Origin: Hybos culiciformis
Taxonomy: Eukaryota; Arthropoda; Insecta; Diptera; Hybotidae
Direction of reading: 5' to 3'
Assembly (NCBI GenBank): GCA_964007475.1
Contig: OZ023273.1
Location: 114,313,812 to 114,377,811, forward strand
DNA: 64,000 bases
Part shown: piece after piece, positions 38,256 to 51,500 of the stretch
Layout of the letters: the number at the start of each line of letters is the position of its first letter
Position numbering within the stretch: the stretch's first letter is position 1
The notes under the pieces: model-generated
The model's database searches: none
Told to the model about the DNA's origin: nothing
Seen by the model: only the letters and a program-made list of their open reading frames with translations
Translations under genes and position numbers: made by a program

Positions 38256-39501
38256 TATTTTGTCGAGATTACAAAACATAATGATTCAGGATTTTACTTA
38301 ATAGAAAAGTTCGCAAACCGTCCAAATTCATCTGGTTTGTTATTTATTCAAAATTGATACTATGTTCAGCAAAAATGATTATAAATGAATTCAATAATTG
38401 CATAAACATATCTGATATCGATAAATCATAGTTCAGAATAGAACATTAAAAATTTTCTCTCCTTTTAACATTATTTTCTAAAATCGATTAAACCATAAAT
38501 TTTTCAGTTTTCAAAAAGAAGTATAAATCTAATGTTCAACATTTTTGGGGAAGAAATGTGCACATTTTCCATAAATTTTCATTGTGCAACCCTAATCAAA
38601 TTAACATTGAATAATACATTATTAAAGATAAAGGGCATTCTTTGGTAATAGCACTAATATATACATATATACCTGACCCAAAATTCTAGTTAAGGGTGTT
38701 ATCAAAAAATTGTTGAACAATAATATATAAAATTTTACAATTTTACATGGTGATTTTGAGTTTGAAATTAAATTTTAATTAATTTATTTGATTTTATTTT
38801 TATATTATATTATATTATAGGTATAATATGTACATAAGTATAAAATACAAACTTTGTTGAAGCGAGGAATAATAGTACTTTTGGACAGATGAATTAATAG
38901 TTGGAAGGATTTAAAAAAAAAAAAAGAATTAATATTAATATCATAAGCTTTTTTTTATTCTAAGGAATTTTAACTATACTTAACTTTGTAAGCAATGCAT
39001 ATGTTATATAATTTTTTTATTTTGAAATTAAATCATCAGCATCCTTAAAAAATATAATGCCTGTCATGAGTCTCGTACCATCTTGAATGGAGTTGTATAT
39101 TATATAAATTTTTTCTAAGTTCTAAACTTTAAAAATTTATGTTTATTAAGTTCGTTAAAGCTTAAAGAATGATAGTAACATTTTTAGTAGTACACACTAA
39201 CAACAATATCAAAAACCCTGCAAAAACCTTTATGTTTAATTTATTAAGTAATAAAATATAATTTCTCCGGCTCTTTAGATCTTGACCGTTTGATCACCAC
39301 TTTTTTTATCGCGTATATGCTAAATCTTAAATAGGTTAAGAGTTCACATAAGATTTGAGAGAATTTTGATTTTTTTAATAATTTACAATATAAGTATAAT
39401 TCTACGTTGGAATAAAATTAGAATGCGTTATAGAATAAAAATAAATGTGTACATTATTTTTCCTCCCCCTCAGGGAAACCATTTGTCTAACAGTAAAAAT
39501 A

Positions 39502-39506
<5 letters not shown>

Positions 39507-39541
<35 letters not shown>
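39507..39541 (+). repeat. (AT)n microsatellite
   Basis: About 17 AT units. Confidence 0.9.
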
Positions 39542-39546
<5 letters not shown>

Positions 39547-42500
39547 TTGCCATTTTAGATTATTTTTTTCATTATTATTATTGCTTTTTGTTATCCTGAC
39601 ATATTTTAGCACTGTATCTGATAAGTCTTAACTACAGCATAGTAGTAGCAGCAGCAGCTGTTAAGCTTTATTACATTGGCTTAATGCTATAGTTTTTTTT
39701 TTAAATTGAATATATTAATGTAGAGAATTATTATTATTTTTTTTTTTTTGAAAGGGCGCCAGACATAACCTACCACATTAGATTTTTAAGAATCTCCATG
39801 AGTTTTTTTAATGGAACTCTAAACCTTGTCAAAATATTATGTTCAAATGTAAAAGAAAAAACAATTTGTTTTCCTTAGAGCGAATCATGGATTCAATGCC
39901 ATTATTGTTATTATATCGGATAGTATACGCTATACTATCTAATTTGGAAACGAACTACAGAGATTCGCTTACAAATTGATTTTTAAACTCAAATAATAAA
40001 ACATTTAGCCTTCCCAGCATCAGTTCTTCTTTTATTAATTCCAGATGTTGCGTACTCTATTAATTAAAATTTTCTTTTATTTACACACATATTTCAATCA
40101 ATAATTTTTTTGAATTTTTTTTTTGTAACATAAACGTATAGTAAAAATTGATGAATGGAAAAATAATAGTTTATAAGTAAAGATATTGTAAAAGGAAAAA
40201 AAAAAAGAAAAAAGAATGAATAATGAAATAAATGTTCATGCATCGGATAAGTGCACTTTGGGTTCCGGATTTAATAGAAAAAAAAAATTTTTTTTTCCAA
40301 TATTATAACTATTGTAAAGAAAAAAACTTAAAGATTATAAAACTTAAGGGATAGATGCAATATTTATTTCGGTATATATGCAATAAGCGAAGGGTTGTTT
40401 AACGAAAAGATTATTGAGTTTTGATGAGAAATGTCAATTAAATTTATTAAAACTAACACTTTTTATATAGGAAAATCTATATATACATATAAATTGCCAA
40501 TATTTCATAAATTATTATTTCTCATTTATATAATAAAATTTATTTTAAATGTAGGGTGAATTTATATGGTTGCAATTTTAATGATATTTGGGAAAAATTA
40601 ATTGTATTTCAAGATGTTTTCATTTTTTGACAAAAAATTAATTTTTTTTATTTCAACAAAACATCAAAACGATTTTGAACGATTGATTTTGAATTGCTTA
40701 TTCTGGCCATTCGCTCTACTCCCTACGCTTCTTAACTGATGGATTTTTCCAAGCAAAAATCAAAACAAATTAATTTAGTATAATAAAGATTAAGCTAAAA
40801 ATAAACTTCTATAACTATAAAATTTCCTTCTGTTTTTTATTAACCATAACCTTATAATTAAAATATTTAAAGATTTTTTTACAAAAAAAAAAAAAAAAAG
40901 AAATTCTTTTTTAAACACCAAAGCACCTGTTCGCTTAATAAATTTAATTTTCTGAATACACCATATACATAATTATGTTAAAATTAATTTTTCTTATAAA
41001 TTTCTATAATCATTACATATGTTTTTTTTATATATATGTAAGCATGAAAAAACTCAACATAATTTAAGGAAATTAACACAATAACGACCACAGACCATGT
41101 GCAACCTTTAATAACAGATAAACAGAAAAATTTACCTAACAAAAAAAAAGATGAAAATTAAAAATAACGACACAAGATATAATTACGAAATTTTAATGAA
41201 GACGGAATCTTTGTCTTTATCTCTTGTTTAGAAATAAAATCTGTTTTCATAAAAAAAAAACAATTTTTTTTAAGGACAAAAAAAGGATATTTTTATTCAT
41301 TTTCTTGTTTTTAATACACATTTTTGTTCTTCATTTTCATATTTTTAGTTGAATGAACATCAAAGGCACGTGGTTCAAGAACCTTTATTTTTACGGTTGT
41401 TTGTGTTTTTTTTTTGTAATTTTTTTTTATTAATTTTTATTTGAATTGTTGTTTTTTCTTATATAGGTAGTATGGCATTAGTTTTCACTTAAATTTTTCC
41501 TTTTTCCTCCTGTGTGTTTTTTTTTTTTTTTTAAGGATGATCCTTGAAATATTCAAACAACCACGTCTTATTTTTGTCTTTCGTTTTCTATTTTGGTTAT
41601 TTCATTTAATTTTATTTATATATTTGTAGTTGTGCTTACCTTTTTTTTTGTAATTTTTTGCTGTTACTGCTAAAGTGATTCGAATATACATGTAATACAA
41701 TAGTTTCCTTTTTTTGAAAAATTCAAAGTAATTTATGAACTGATTGGAAAGTAGGAATTTAAAATTAACAACATTCCAAAAATGTTAATTTATGGTACAG
41801 GTGGGTACATTTTAAACTATTTATCATCTTTTAAAATTTCTTTGCTGCATTTGGCTATAAAGTGTTTCTTAAATCTTTTTTAACGGTTAATGTTTCGTGT
41901 CTTGACAACAGCAAAAAAGATTCCAAAATATTATTTAAAGATTAATTTAAAGCCAAGTCTTTCAAATTATGTTAGCTATATTTTTTTGCTTGGCTCATGA
42001 ATATAATCATTAAATTCTAATTTTATTCGAAACTCTAACATAAGCTTACAAAAAAAAATTGTGATGCATATTCATATTGTCATTGAATATGCAGCAATAT
42101 TCAAGACGTCTTCACTAGTATTTCACTAACAAAATATATACTTCAAAAAATTTATTTTATTTCAAATTTATCAACAAAACCCAAAAAAAATCTCAATTCA
42201 ACAGTTTTTCATTTTTCTTACAAAAAAAAAAATCCTTACGGAATAAAAGATTCATAATTTTTGTTTTTTTTTTTTTTATTTTTGTTCGTCCTTTTTGTTT
42301 TTCGAGGATAATAAAACATTAATTTTTTGAAAAATTATTTAATTCCCTTTAGATGTACAACACAACAAAAAAACATAAAAAAAAAATGTATATATATTGC
42401 GTCAGAATAATAATATAAAAGAAAATATCTAAATTTTTTGGAGATTTTATTATTATTTTTAGATTTTTTGAGGAAATTTTTTGTTTTTATTCAACTTATA

Positions 42501-43795
42501 ATTCTTATTTTAATTTTAGAAAGGGAACGAAAAAAGAACCATAACAACTGTGAGTTTCATGCCAGGAGAATTATAAGTTATTTTGAAATTACGTATAATT
42601 TTTTATTTCAAAAAATATTTAATATTTTAATACACATTACACAAAATAGGGATGGCAAAATAAATAAATAAAAAATTAAAAAATTTCTTCTTCTTTTTTT
42701 TTAGATGAAAATACCAGACTTTCGCCAATTGATGTTATTTGACGTTTTGATCAAATTAGCTATTTTGTCTATAAGTTTTTTGAACAATTTTTTTTGTGCA
42801 ACTTCCAAAGTCGAAAATTTTTATATATAATAAAAAATTTCAACTTTATGAAGTTTAAATTTAATGGTAATAGTTTCTTGATTGATTTATAAAAGCGGAA
42901 AATTAAATTGTAAATACTAATTTTTTTATGATCAACATATAGTTTTAATGACATAAACAAATTGTTAAAGCTCTTACTAAACTTACAAATAAAAAAAAAA
43001 CTATATTTAGGTATTCTTCAAAAAATTGGCTTTAATTTGAAATTCATATTAAATTTAAATTTCTTCTTTATTATATAGTTTTCTTGAGAAAATGATTCAT
43101 TTGCTCTTAATAGCATAAAAAAAATACTTATTCACACATTATTACAAAGCGCAACAATGTTGTAACAACAAAATACCCTCGATCATTAAAATGCATAATA
43201 ATAATGTAATAATTTTTTTACGAGCACTTTTCACTTCAATTGGAAATTGTAATTATTTCTTTCTATTCAAAAAAAAAAAAAAAAAACCCTCTAAAAATCA
43301 ATTACACTTTGAACAAATTCATTTAGTCACTCAAATGAAATAATAATGAAAAAAAAAAATTAAATATTTTAAATGAAAATATAAACAAGAATATTAGTAA
43401 AAAAAAAAAAAAAAGAAAAAAAGCATTGAATTTTAAATGGTTTTATTTTAAAATTAAAAATTATTCATTTGGAATTATGCAAATAAATCTCTTTAATTTT
43501 TTTATTTTGTATGTCGAGATGAAATCAAAAAAAATATTTCACAAATTTTTTTTAATACAAATTGAATGAAACATAAATTTTGAGGAATTTAACCGGTTAT
43601 TTTTAATGAACTTTTTGTTTAAATATTTTTTTTAAAAGGGCATAATTAATAAATTTTAGCAATTGTTTAATGTATAATTGAAACTTCCCATCGTGAATGC
43701 AAAAATTGGGCAGGGCTAAGATAATGTGATTTTTAAATGGCATGGAACTTTAATGATATACCTACTTAAAACATACTGATGCAATAATAGTAGAT

Positions 43796-43978
43796 TATTG
43801 TATATGTAAACTAAATTTGTTATTAATTAAGAGTTCTGTATACACAAAAATACATTGACACGAGTCAATACTTATATCACGAGACCGAAGGTCGAGTGAT
43901 ATAAATTGACAAGTGTCAATGTATTTTTGTGTAAATACAGAACGAGTTGTATAACAAATTTTGTTTACATATCCAATA
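43796..43978. repeat. 183-bp near-perfect foldback (inverted repeat)
   Basis: The left arm from TATTGTATATGTAAAC pairs with the right arm ending GTTTACATATCCAATA. The centre is GACC-GAA-GGTC, giving a loop of 3 nt. Long matched blocks include ACACAAAAATACATTGACAC and the TTATATCAC / GTGATATAA segments, with a few mismatches and a small indel in the outer half. Base content is richer in G and C than the surroundings. The 80-codon minus-strand frame across it is a by-product of the palindrome. It is probably a foldback transposon or the terminal hairpin of a larger element; family not recognised. Confidence 0.85.
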
Positions 43979-43981
43979 TAC

Positions 43982-44324
43982 TGTTTTAATGCGTAGGGGA
44001 GAGCTAGTTGCAAAGAGAGAATATTTTTTCTTCTCATTTTTTCTCAGTTTTTTTTTGTATTTGGCTGTATTGAAATATTGTGAGAGATATTATGTTTGTT
44101 TAGGTATTACGTAATATTCAATACGAAACATTTAAATGATTTCATTATTTACGCTGATGCATCTAAATTTTTTCATTATATACGCTGATGCATCTAAATT
44201 TTTTCATTATTTACGCAGATGCATCTAAATGATTGCATGTGTATTGACGCATATAATACTCCATTTAGTGATCTAAATTCTATAGCACTAAATACAGCAT
44301 AACGATCCCCAACGCATTAAAACA
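43982..44324. mobile_element. 343-bp TIR unit with internal minisatellite
   Basis: TGTTTTAATGCGTAGGGGA at 43982-44000 is matched inversely at 44306-44324 (18 of 19 identical). Inside is the 31-bp tandem array at 44141-44230. It starts 3 bp after the 183-bp foldback, so both may belong to one composite element. No coding capacity. The architecture (inverted repeats, internal minisatellite, adjacent hairpin) resembles short non-autonomous DNA elements such as MITEs or Helentron-type repeats; the family is not determined. Confidence 0.6.
44141..44230 (+). repeat. 31-bp tandem repeat, about 2.9 copies
   Basis: Units start at 44141, 44172 and 44203, each TTCATTATWTACGCWGATGC followed by ATCTAAATTT. 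Copies differ by one or two bases. Confidence 0.9.
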
Positions 44325-44622
44325 ATTTACTAAAACATGTTCAAATCCATACTATATATATTTGTAAGCTTTAACTTGGGGCCTTCTACAAACTGTAATT
44401 TAACTTAGATTCTTGTCTGTCAGAGATTGATTTTTCGAGCACTTCCCGATATTCAATCTATAGCTGAAATTTTTTACACATTTTCGGTTCTTAATTTTTA
44501 TTGTACATCAAATATGGCAGCTAACCAGAAAATCTCGAATTAGATATTTCTTCATTAATGTCCTGTAATAGATATCAAATGAAAGGATATGACAAGTAGA
44601 ATACCAAAACCTGTGCGTACAC
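44325..44622. repeat. Older repeat-like sequence split by the hAT element
   Basis: Less AT-skewed sequence runs up to GCGTACAC at 44615-44622 and resumes at 45749 after the hAT insertion, continuing to about 45850. Composition unlike the general background suggests an older dispersed repeat serving as the target site. Not identified. Confidence 0.4.
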
Positions 44623-44933
44623 CATAGCCGGGCAAAATACTTGTAATTTCAAAATAGTGTAATTCGAAATTACTAATTCAATTACATTTTGTAATTTGTA
44701 ATGTGTAATTCAATTACATTGGTAGATTCGTAATTAGAAGAATGTAATTTTAATTCGTTAATTCATATTTGTAATTTGTATTTAGTAATTTGTATTTCTA
44801 TATACTTGTAATTTCAAAATACTTTTACTTCTTTCAAATTACTTACCGTGAAAAATTTATCTCTTTACTTAACTGTAAAATTCGTATGTGTTAGAAATTC
44901 AAATAAAATAAAAAAAGTAAGCTTTCTTTTCGT

Positions 44934-45510
44934 GTTTTTATTTATTTATTTTATTTATTTATTCCAAATGCTTAATACAAGCGAACAAAATATAATGATA
45001 TTAAAATTAAATATATATACAATTAATTTAATAAGGGATGTAACAATATATACAAATCAGTAATATTTACTATTAAATAATGTATCACTTAGTTTGAATT
45101 ATTTAAAATAGTATGATAAAATTTACTTTTAAAAGAAGGACTTTCGAAAGCGTATAACTGAAGCAGGAATTGGTATCGGTTATAAATCTTGAATAGGGAG
45201 TTAAGTGGGCTATATTGACCATAATTGGTTCTGGAAAATTGAATACAAATGACATCAAAATTTCTAAGACTTCTTGAGGGCACATTAAAAAATAAGTTAG
45301 ACATTAAACAGCTACTTGTCGTTTTTCCTTCGATGACTTTATGGATAAAGCTGAACGACAAATAAGCTCTTCTATTCTCCAGACTTGGGAAATTTAGAAG
45401 TTGAAGTCTGTGAGTGTATGGAGGTAAATTCAAATTATCCTGCCAATTGAGGCGCCTTAAAGCGAAACGAAGGAAATTTTTTTTTAATTTCTCAATCTCA
45501 ATATAACTTT
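44934..45510 (-). mobile_element. 5'-truncated Jockey-type LINE nested in the hAT element
   Basis: On the minus strand the open frame from 45510 is followed by about 150 bp of 3' UTR and a (TAAA/AATAAA)n tail at 44934-44963, as LINE 3' ends have. The 5' boundary lies near 45510-45530 in an A-rich stretch. I could not find a clear target duplication. The subterminal GTAATT repeats of the hAT element lie on both sides, so the LINE inserted into it. Confidence 0.75.
45089..45510 (-). pseudogene. LINE reverse transcriptase ORF, C-terminal fragment
   Basis: About 140 codons uninterrupted to the stop, with no start codon of its own. Visible landmarks in order: IEKLKKNFLRFALRRLNW, LPPYTHRLQLL, SLENRR, a hydrophobic FIHKVIEG stretch, FNVPSRSLRN, and FSRTNYGQYSPL. 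Known: this series (FLRFALR.L.W, Y..RL.LL...LE.RR, VPSR..R, RTNYG...P) marks the region after the RT catalytic core in Jockey/CR1-type LINE ORF2 proteins. The catalytic domain and endonuclease are missing, so it is inactive. The intact frame suggests a fairly young copy. Confidence 0.85.
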
Positions 45511-48500
45511 TATTTTAAATTTTTTATTTTTTTTTTTAATACTGGATAATTTGTAATTGTAATTTTGTAATTTTAAATTACATTATTGTAATTGGAACCA
45601 AAAATAGTGTAATTTCAAATTACTAATTTGTATTTTTTAATTAAACTAAAAATGTAATGTAATTTCAGTAATTTAATTTGAGGTAAATTTTTGTGTATTT
45701 TGTAATTTGTAATTTAAATTACATTCGCATGTATTTTGCCCGGCTATGGCGTACACTAAAAATGAAGAAATATAAATTGAAATATAAATTTACGTTCGTA
45801 ATTGACAGCAGCGCTGACTAATCGCTTTGCTAGTGCGAAAAATAAAAAATTACGTTCTGGCAATAAAAATTATACCTTTTCTGTGACAAATACCTTTGTT
45901 TGGTTTTTTTTTTTAACATGAATAAAAGGAAAAAAAAATTACTCAATCTTTCTTAAGAAAAAATGCAATAAAATCAAAAAGAATTAAAAAAAAAAGAAAA
46001 TAAAAAAAATAATTTTTTTTTCTGCAATTGCATAAAATAAAAAATAAAAACCTTGAAGGATTTCTTTATTTCTTTATTTCTTTTTTCACTAAATTGGTAT
46101 TACTTTCACAGTAAAGTAATCGTCGTCGTCGAAATAACCCCACAAAACAAAATGTAAACATTAAAAAAAAAGAATTTTTACAAAAAAAATTGGAGCGCGC
46201 AAAGAAAAGAGGACACGATAAAAAATAAATTACAAGTAGTTTTTTGACACACACAGAACAAAATATAAGTAAGTATAAGATTTTTTTTTCTGTAGCGATC
46301 AAAAAGACAAAAGACAAGAAGCAAATGAAAAAAAAATATATTTTTATTTACATAAAGTGAAAATAAAACAACTGAACAATTGATTTCGTGACAACTTCAA
46401 AAGAATTAATCCGAATATGTGTTTTTTTTTGTGGTATATTTATCTTTCACCCGCTAAAAGGTGATGAGTAAAATAAGTTTTATTTTTTTTATTTTTTTTA
46501 AATTGAAACGCGTGATTAAATGTTTTTTATTGTTTTCTTTGATTCTCTTTTTTTTCAATATAGCTATATAAAAATTTTCAGTGTAAACTTTTACAAGAGC
46601 AATACAAAAAAAATGGTAATGTTTAACAACTGACCTGATTATCGAAATCAGATTTGGTACTAGATTTGTTATACTTACCATCGATACAAACTTTGTTATC
46701 TGTAAAATAACAGTCAGTATGTCAAATGACAAAAAACGATAACCAATAGAATCCAATGTAGTATTTTTGTATTTTTATTTATTTTATTTATATTTTTATT
46801 TATTTTTTCTAAATGTTATAAACTTGAATTGATAATCTATATTGGAAATAGAACTGACGACCCTAAGATAATGATGAAATTTACACTTTGGATCATTACG
46901 GAGAAATTCAAAGATTGTTTGCCATATAAAGATATTATTTGCTTCATATTTTCATCTTATTATAATTAAAATACATGTTTTCATGTTGCACTATTCAAAT
47001 TGGTAAAAATTAATTTATACATATTTAAGTAATTATTTCTAAATTTTCAATAATTTATTTTTAATTTACAGAAAATAGTACCTAGTTATTGATCAAAAAT
47101 AAAATTTAATACCTTTATAGAAGTATAAAGAACACACTATTCAATGGATGCATCAAATTGTAAAAAACATTCATTTGCTTCTGCAGCATTTAAGATTTTT
47201 TTTTTTTAATTTTATAATTTTAAATATTATATATATAATATGTATATATATCCATTTTATGTATAGGTATGTAAATATAAGTAAAATAAAAATTTAATAA
47301 AAAACAGAGTCATTAAAATACATGAACATACTTTTTGACACGAGTCTTCTTTAAAACAGTCAATGCAATAATATATGTATATATAGTTACTACTAAGTGA
47401 TTTTAAGACATAATTTTTAAGGTTAAATTCATTTTATATATATATTGCATAGTAGTATTAATATATACACATATTTTTTTTTTTAAAAAACAAAATAAAA
47501 ATAAACATAAAAAAGATAAAATAAAAAAAAAAAAATCTACTTTTAAAAGAAAATTTATATTAATGTTAAGTCATAATTTGTGTGATTATTATCATTACAT
47601 GGAATTAAACATACATTTCGGTAGAGATTAAGACATAATATTTTTTTTTAAATTATTTAAAAAAAAATGTTTTTTTTTTCTTTTATTATTAAGATTTCTT
47701 TTCTTTATTTTTTCTTATTTTTTATTTTACCATAAAAGAAAAATGAATTTGGTTAACCTTATGCCATTAAAAGCAAAAGAAAAAAAAAATATTGTATGAA
47801 AATAAAATTTTGCATTATTTAATGTCAAAAGTGCATTAAAATATTTTAAATTTTTATTCTTTTTTTATTATGTTTTCATTAGTTTTATAGTAATTTGATT
47901 TTAATCTACCTGTTAACAGGTTTCTACGAAATTATCATTCAAAGATGTATATAATATATGATGAAAAATGTCAGAAAATGTTCTTGTTTTTTTTTATAAA
48001 ATATTTGTTAGATTAAGCAATTGTAATTGTGGTGGCGACTAGTTATTTTAGAATTGAACGGGAAAGTGCGAAATAGTATTTTTAGTTCTATTATAAAATA
48101 TAGAATATAGAAACATGGCATCAGCATAAAACTGCAACTGACTTACCAATATTATGTACATATATCCAAATATATTATTTAAGTATTTAAGTGTTGGTTA
48201 AACATACCTGGAAGAAACGAAAAATAATTAGTACATCATTAATATAACAAGTTTCTTAAAAATACGATAATAAATTTCTAAACTTTCAATAAATTTGAGA
48301 GAATCTGAAGAATCAAACTTCACCAATCTAAGGATCCTTATATCAATCATAAATATACTATATGAAATGTTAACGAAAAATAAAATTAACTACCCCGCTA
48401 ACTTCATAGTTTTCTTATGCTTCAAATATAGTTTTAACTTAAAGCATAAATTAAGCATAATAGGATTTATACTGCGAGTCGGCACAAAAATTTGTTCTAC

Positions 48501-51500
48501 TGTATAAATCTCATTATACTTAATTTATACTTAAAGAGTTGTACCTACTTTTAATAAAATTTATTTTATACATTAAACATATTTAAACTTATAATATCAA
48601 ACAATGGACAATTTAATTTTATTTTGCATAATACAAATATTGCACACTATATGTTTTTTTTATAGGAACATAATTTATCTTTAAAATCAATATTTTTATA
48701 TCTACAATTTCAGTAAAAGATAAATAGAAAATTTATGTTATTATTGAACATAAGTATTTATGTCAATTGGCTATTAAATGTAAAAAAAAAAAAAAAAATC
48801 AATTTTTGAAAAAAAAAATTTTAAATAAATCTTTAGTTTGTATATCATAAGTTTTATGTTTTTTTTTTTTTAATTGAATGAAAAAAACATAATTGGGGAA
48901 AATTTAGTTCTTGATAATTCAATAAGTGTACCAAAATCAGTTTTCTGCTTCGTTTCTATAAATTAAATTTTAAAGGACTGATTATGAATATGTATTAACT
49001 ATACGGTTATAAAGTTTTGATCGCAAGAATATACGAAAATAAAATAAAAAAATGTTTATCTTAATTAGTGCACTATCACTATTTTAAAGAAAATTATTAA
49101 AAAAAAAACCTATTAGAAAAACACCTGTAATTTATCTTACTTTGTTTTTTTTTTGGTAAAAAAAATCACAAAAAATATTAAATCACTTTTTCATTCTTAA
49201 AAGAAGAAAGCCTTAAAGGTGTTTTACTTTTGATAAAAGTTTCCAGGTTTTACTTTTTGTGCAAAAAAAATCTTTTTATTTTTTATTTTTTTTTTCTTTG
49301 ATAATCTGATTAAAACTCAATTTATATTCATATTTTTTTGCACATCACTGTGTTTTCCATTTCCTTGCTGAGCTTAAGGCTATTCTATTTATATTTCTTT
49401 TCTCTAAGGATAACAGAAATGTTGTTAAATATATATTTATTATTTTTTTCAGACATTTTTCAAAATTGTTTCAGCATGAATACTGAATGAGGGTGAATGT
49501 ACTACTGGTAATGATGTAAAGAAAAAAATTATTGTTTTTAATATTTGATTTTTAATTTTCTTAAAATTCATCATTTGTGATTCGAAAAGTTAGCACTAAA
49601 AATTGAACGATGATTCAACTCATAATTTTTTTTAAATTAAGACTTTGTGGGAGGTTTCTAAGTCTACGGCTCATACAAGTCGCCTGAACAATTAATTTTT
49701 TGTGGTTCATTCTTCCACGAACGATAAACGTGTTTATCTATCCTTAAGAAAAGTGAAAAATTTTCCAAAATTCTCATGCAGGCTCGAGACAAAAATTCTT
49801 AAATTTCTTATATCACTTTTTTTATCATTTTTTTGGAAATGGAAATCCGTTCTGATACTTCTTCCATCACAATAAATTTCCTTTAAATTGTTTTTTTTTT
49901 TAAATTTTATATATTTTTCTTAACATTTCTCAACTACTGATTTTCCTTTTTCGTTACATCCTACAATTTGTTTTTTAACTTTCCCTTTCCATAAAGAAAT
50001 GTCTTCAGGATATGTTCCATGTAATTTATTTATAAAATTCATTTTAATATTTCATTCTTATATCTTTGATTAAACATAAACATTTGTTGCCAATTTTTTT
50101 TTTTTTTTAAATACAATTTTTGTGGGAAACGTTTTAGGGAAAATTATAAATAGGTTCGATAAAGAAAATATTTTATCCTGAAATGAAAAAAAGTTATATT
50201 ATTCTGAATAATTTATTAAATATCAAATGAGTTTTGAAAAATGTTAACAAAAAATATACTTTTAATAGTACAAAATATTTGGCTCACACTTTTGTGAGAC
50301 ATGATATATATGAATTTGACTATAGGTTGAACTAACAAAGTTTATTAAGCTAATAATCGTGTATCTTAAAGATAATAGTGTATATGTATAGTTAAAGAGA
50401 CAGGAAATAGTATTATCATCTTACCACTTGAAGATTCCAGAAGTTCTTGAACCAAGAAATGATTTATATATAAATAAAATACACTTTTGAAAACTCGTTC
50501 ATGGATAAATAAATAAAACCTAAGTATGTGTAGATAACACGAATCAGAACTTCAAGTACCTATAACTAAAGTTGGTTAAACTAAGTTAATAATTTTATTT
50601 TCTCCTTTAAATGTTTTTTATTTAAACTTTCGGAGTCAAATCATTAGAGCAGTGTTAAATTTACATAAAATCAAAAATAATATCTCAAAAATTTCTTAAA
50701 ATGTTGTCTTTTAAAGATAATTCGATATTTCTTAATGTACGAGAAAATAATATTATCATTTTTTTTTTGCACCCAGAAGGAAAAGTTTTTTTTTTTTTAA
50801 TAAATATAATAGACAAACTCTTTCACGAAAAGAATCATGAAAATAAGGGATTTTGATATTTGATATTATGGGTTTTTATATATAGGAGGAAAATTTAATA
50901 AACATTCTAAGAAGCTTTTGAATTTTGTTTTGAACTTTTAGCATAATTTTTTTTTTTTTGTTGCCTTTAATAATATCAACAAAATAATCATAATGGCATT
51001 ATAATAAGTAAGATTTGAATTTTCAGTTTATTTAGATTTCAAACTACATTTTACAAAATATAGTACTTATGATATCAATTAATTTTAAAAGTATTCAAAC
51101 GCATTTGAACAGCTTTCAAATATTTTATGTTTTAATGCACTGCACGAAGTTTCTATCACAGAAATTTTTCAGTTGAAATATTTGAAAGATTGTTTCGTTC
51201 TTCAAGCTCAAAATTGTATCCAGTGTATTCAGTCGCATGTATAAAATATTAAAAAGTAAACTATTTTCTAGAAAAACATAAAAATGACTTATATTACAAA
51301 ATCAATGTATTTCATTGAATTCATAATGTAATAATATAGTTATTTTAGAGATACATGATATTAACTATAATATGAATATGATATTATAATATGGTTTTTA
51401 TATGGTAGATGTACAAATTAATAACACGAATATAATATTTTCACATAAATGACATGAACAACATAGACATTAAAGATATACTTATTTTAGCTATTTTGAT

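Larger units (their letters stand above)
24048..43795. other. AT-rich non-coding DNA, probably Trim9 upstream intron
   Basis: About 20 kb without a supported gene. It holds an 8-bp tandem TTACTTTG x3 at 29253-29276, (TTTA)n near 34351-34375, (AT)n at 39507-39541, a diverged duplication near 38054-38255, and a GC-richer island near 26411-26445. A 300-bp patch near 29990-30230 is less biased and open in several frames on both strands, but matches nothing I know. No Cys/His-rich exon is seen on the minus strand. Confidence 0.5.
44623..45748. mobile_element. hAT-type DNA transposon, non-autonomous, 1126 bp
   Basis: Seen: CATAGCCGGGCAAAATAC at both ends in inverted orientation (18 bp perfect), flanked by the 8-bp duplication GCGTACAC (44615-44622 and 45749-45756). 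Both ends are packed with subterminal GTAATT / AATTAC motifs in many direct and inverted copies. Known: 8-bp target duplications and dense subterminal repeats bound by transposase are typical of hAT elements. No transposase remains. Without the nested LINE the element would be roughly 550 bp. Confidence 0.85.

Noticed and set aside
43795..44037. 80-codon minus-strand frame
   Set aside because: It runs through the 183-bp palindrome; its residues mirror the inverted repeat and no domain is present.
44848..45063. 71-codon plus-strand frame
   Set aside because: Antisense to the LINE 3' UTR and its tail; not a gene.
45103..45285. 60-codon minus-strand frame inside the LINE
   Set aside because: Shadow of the RT-tail frame in another phase.
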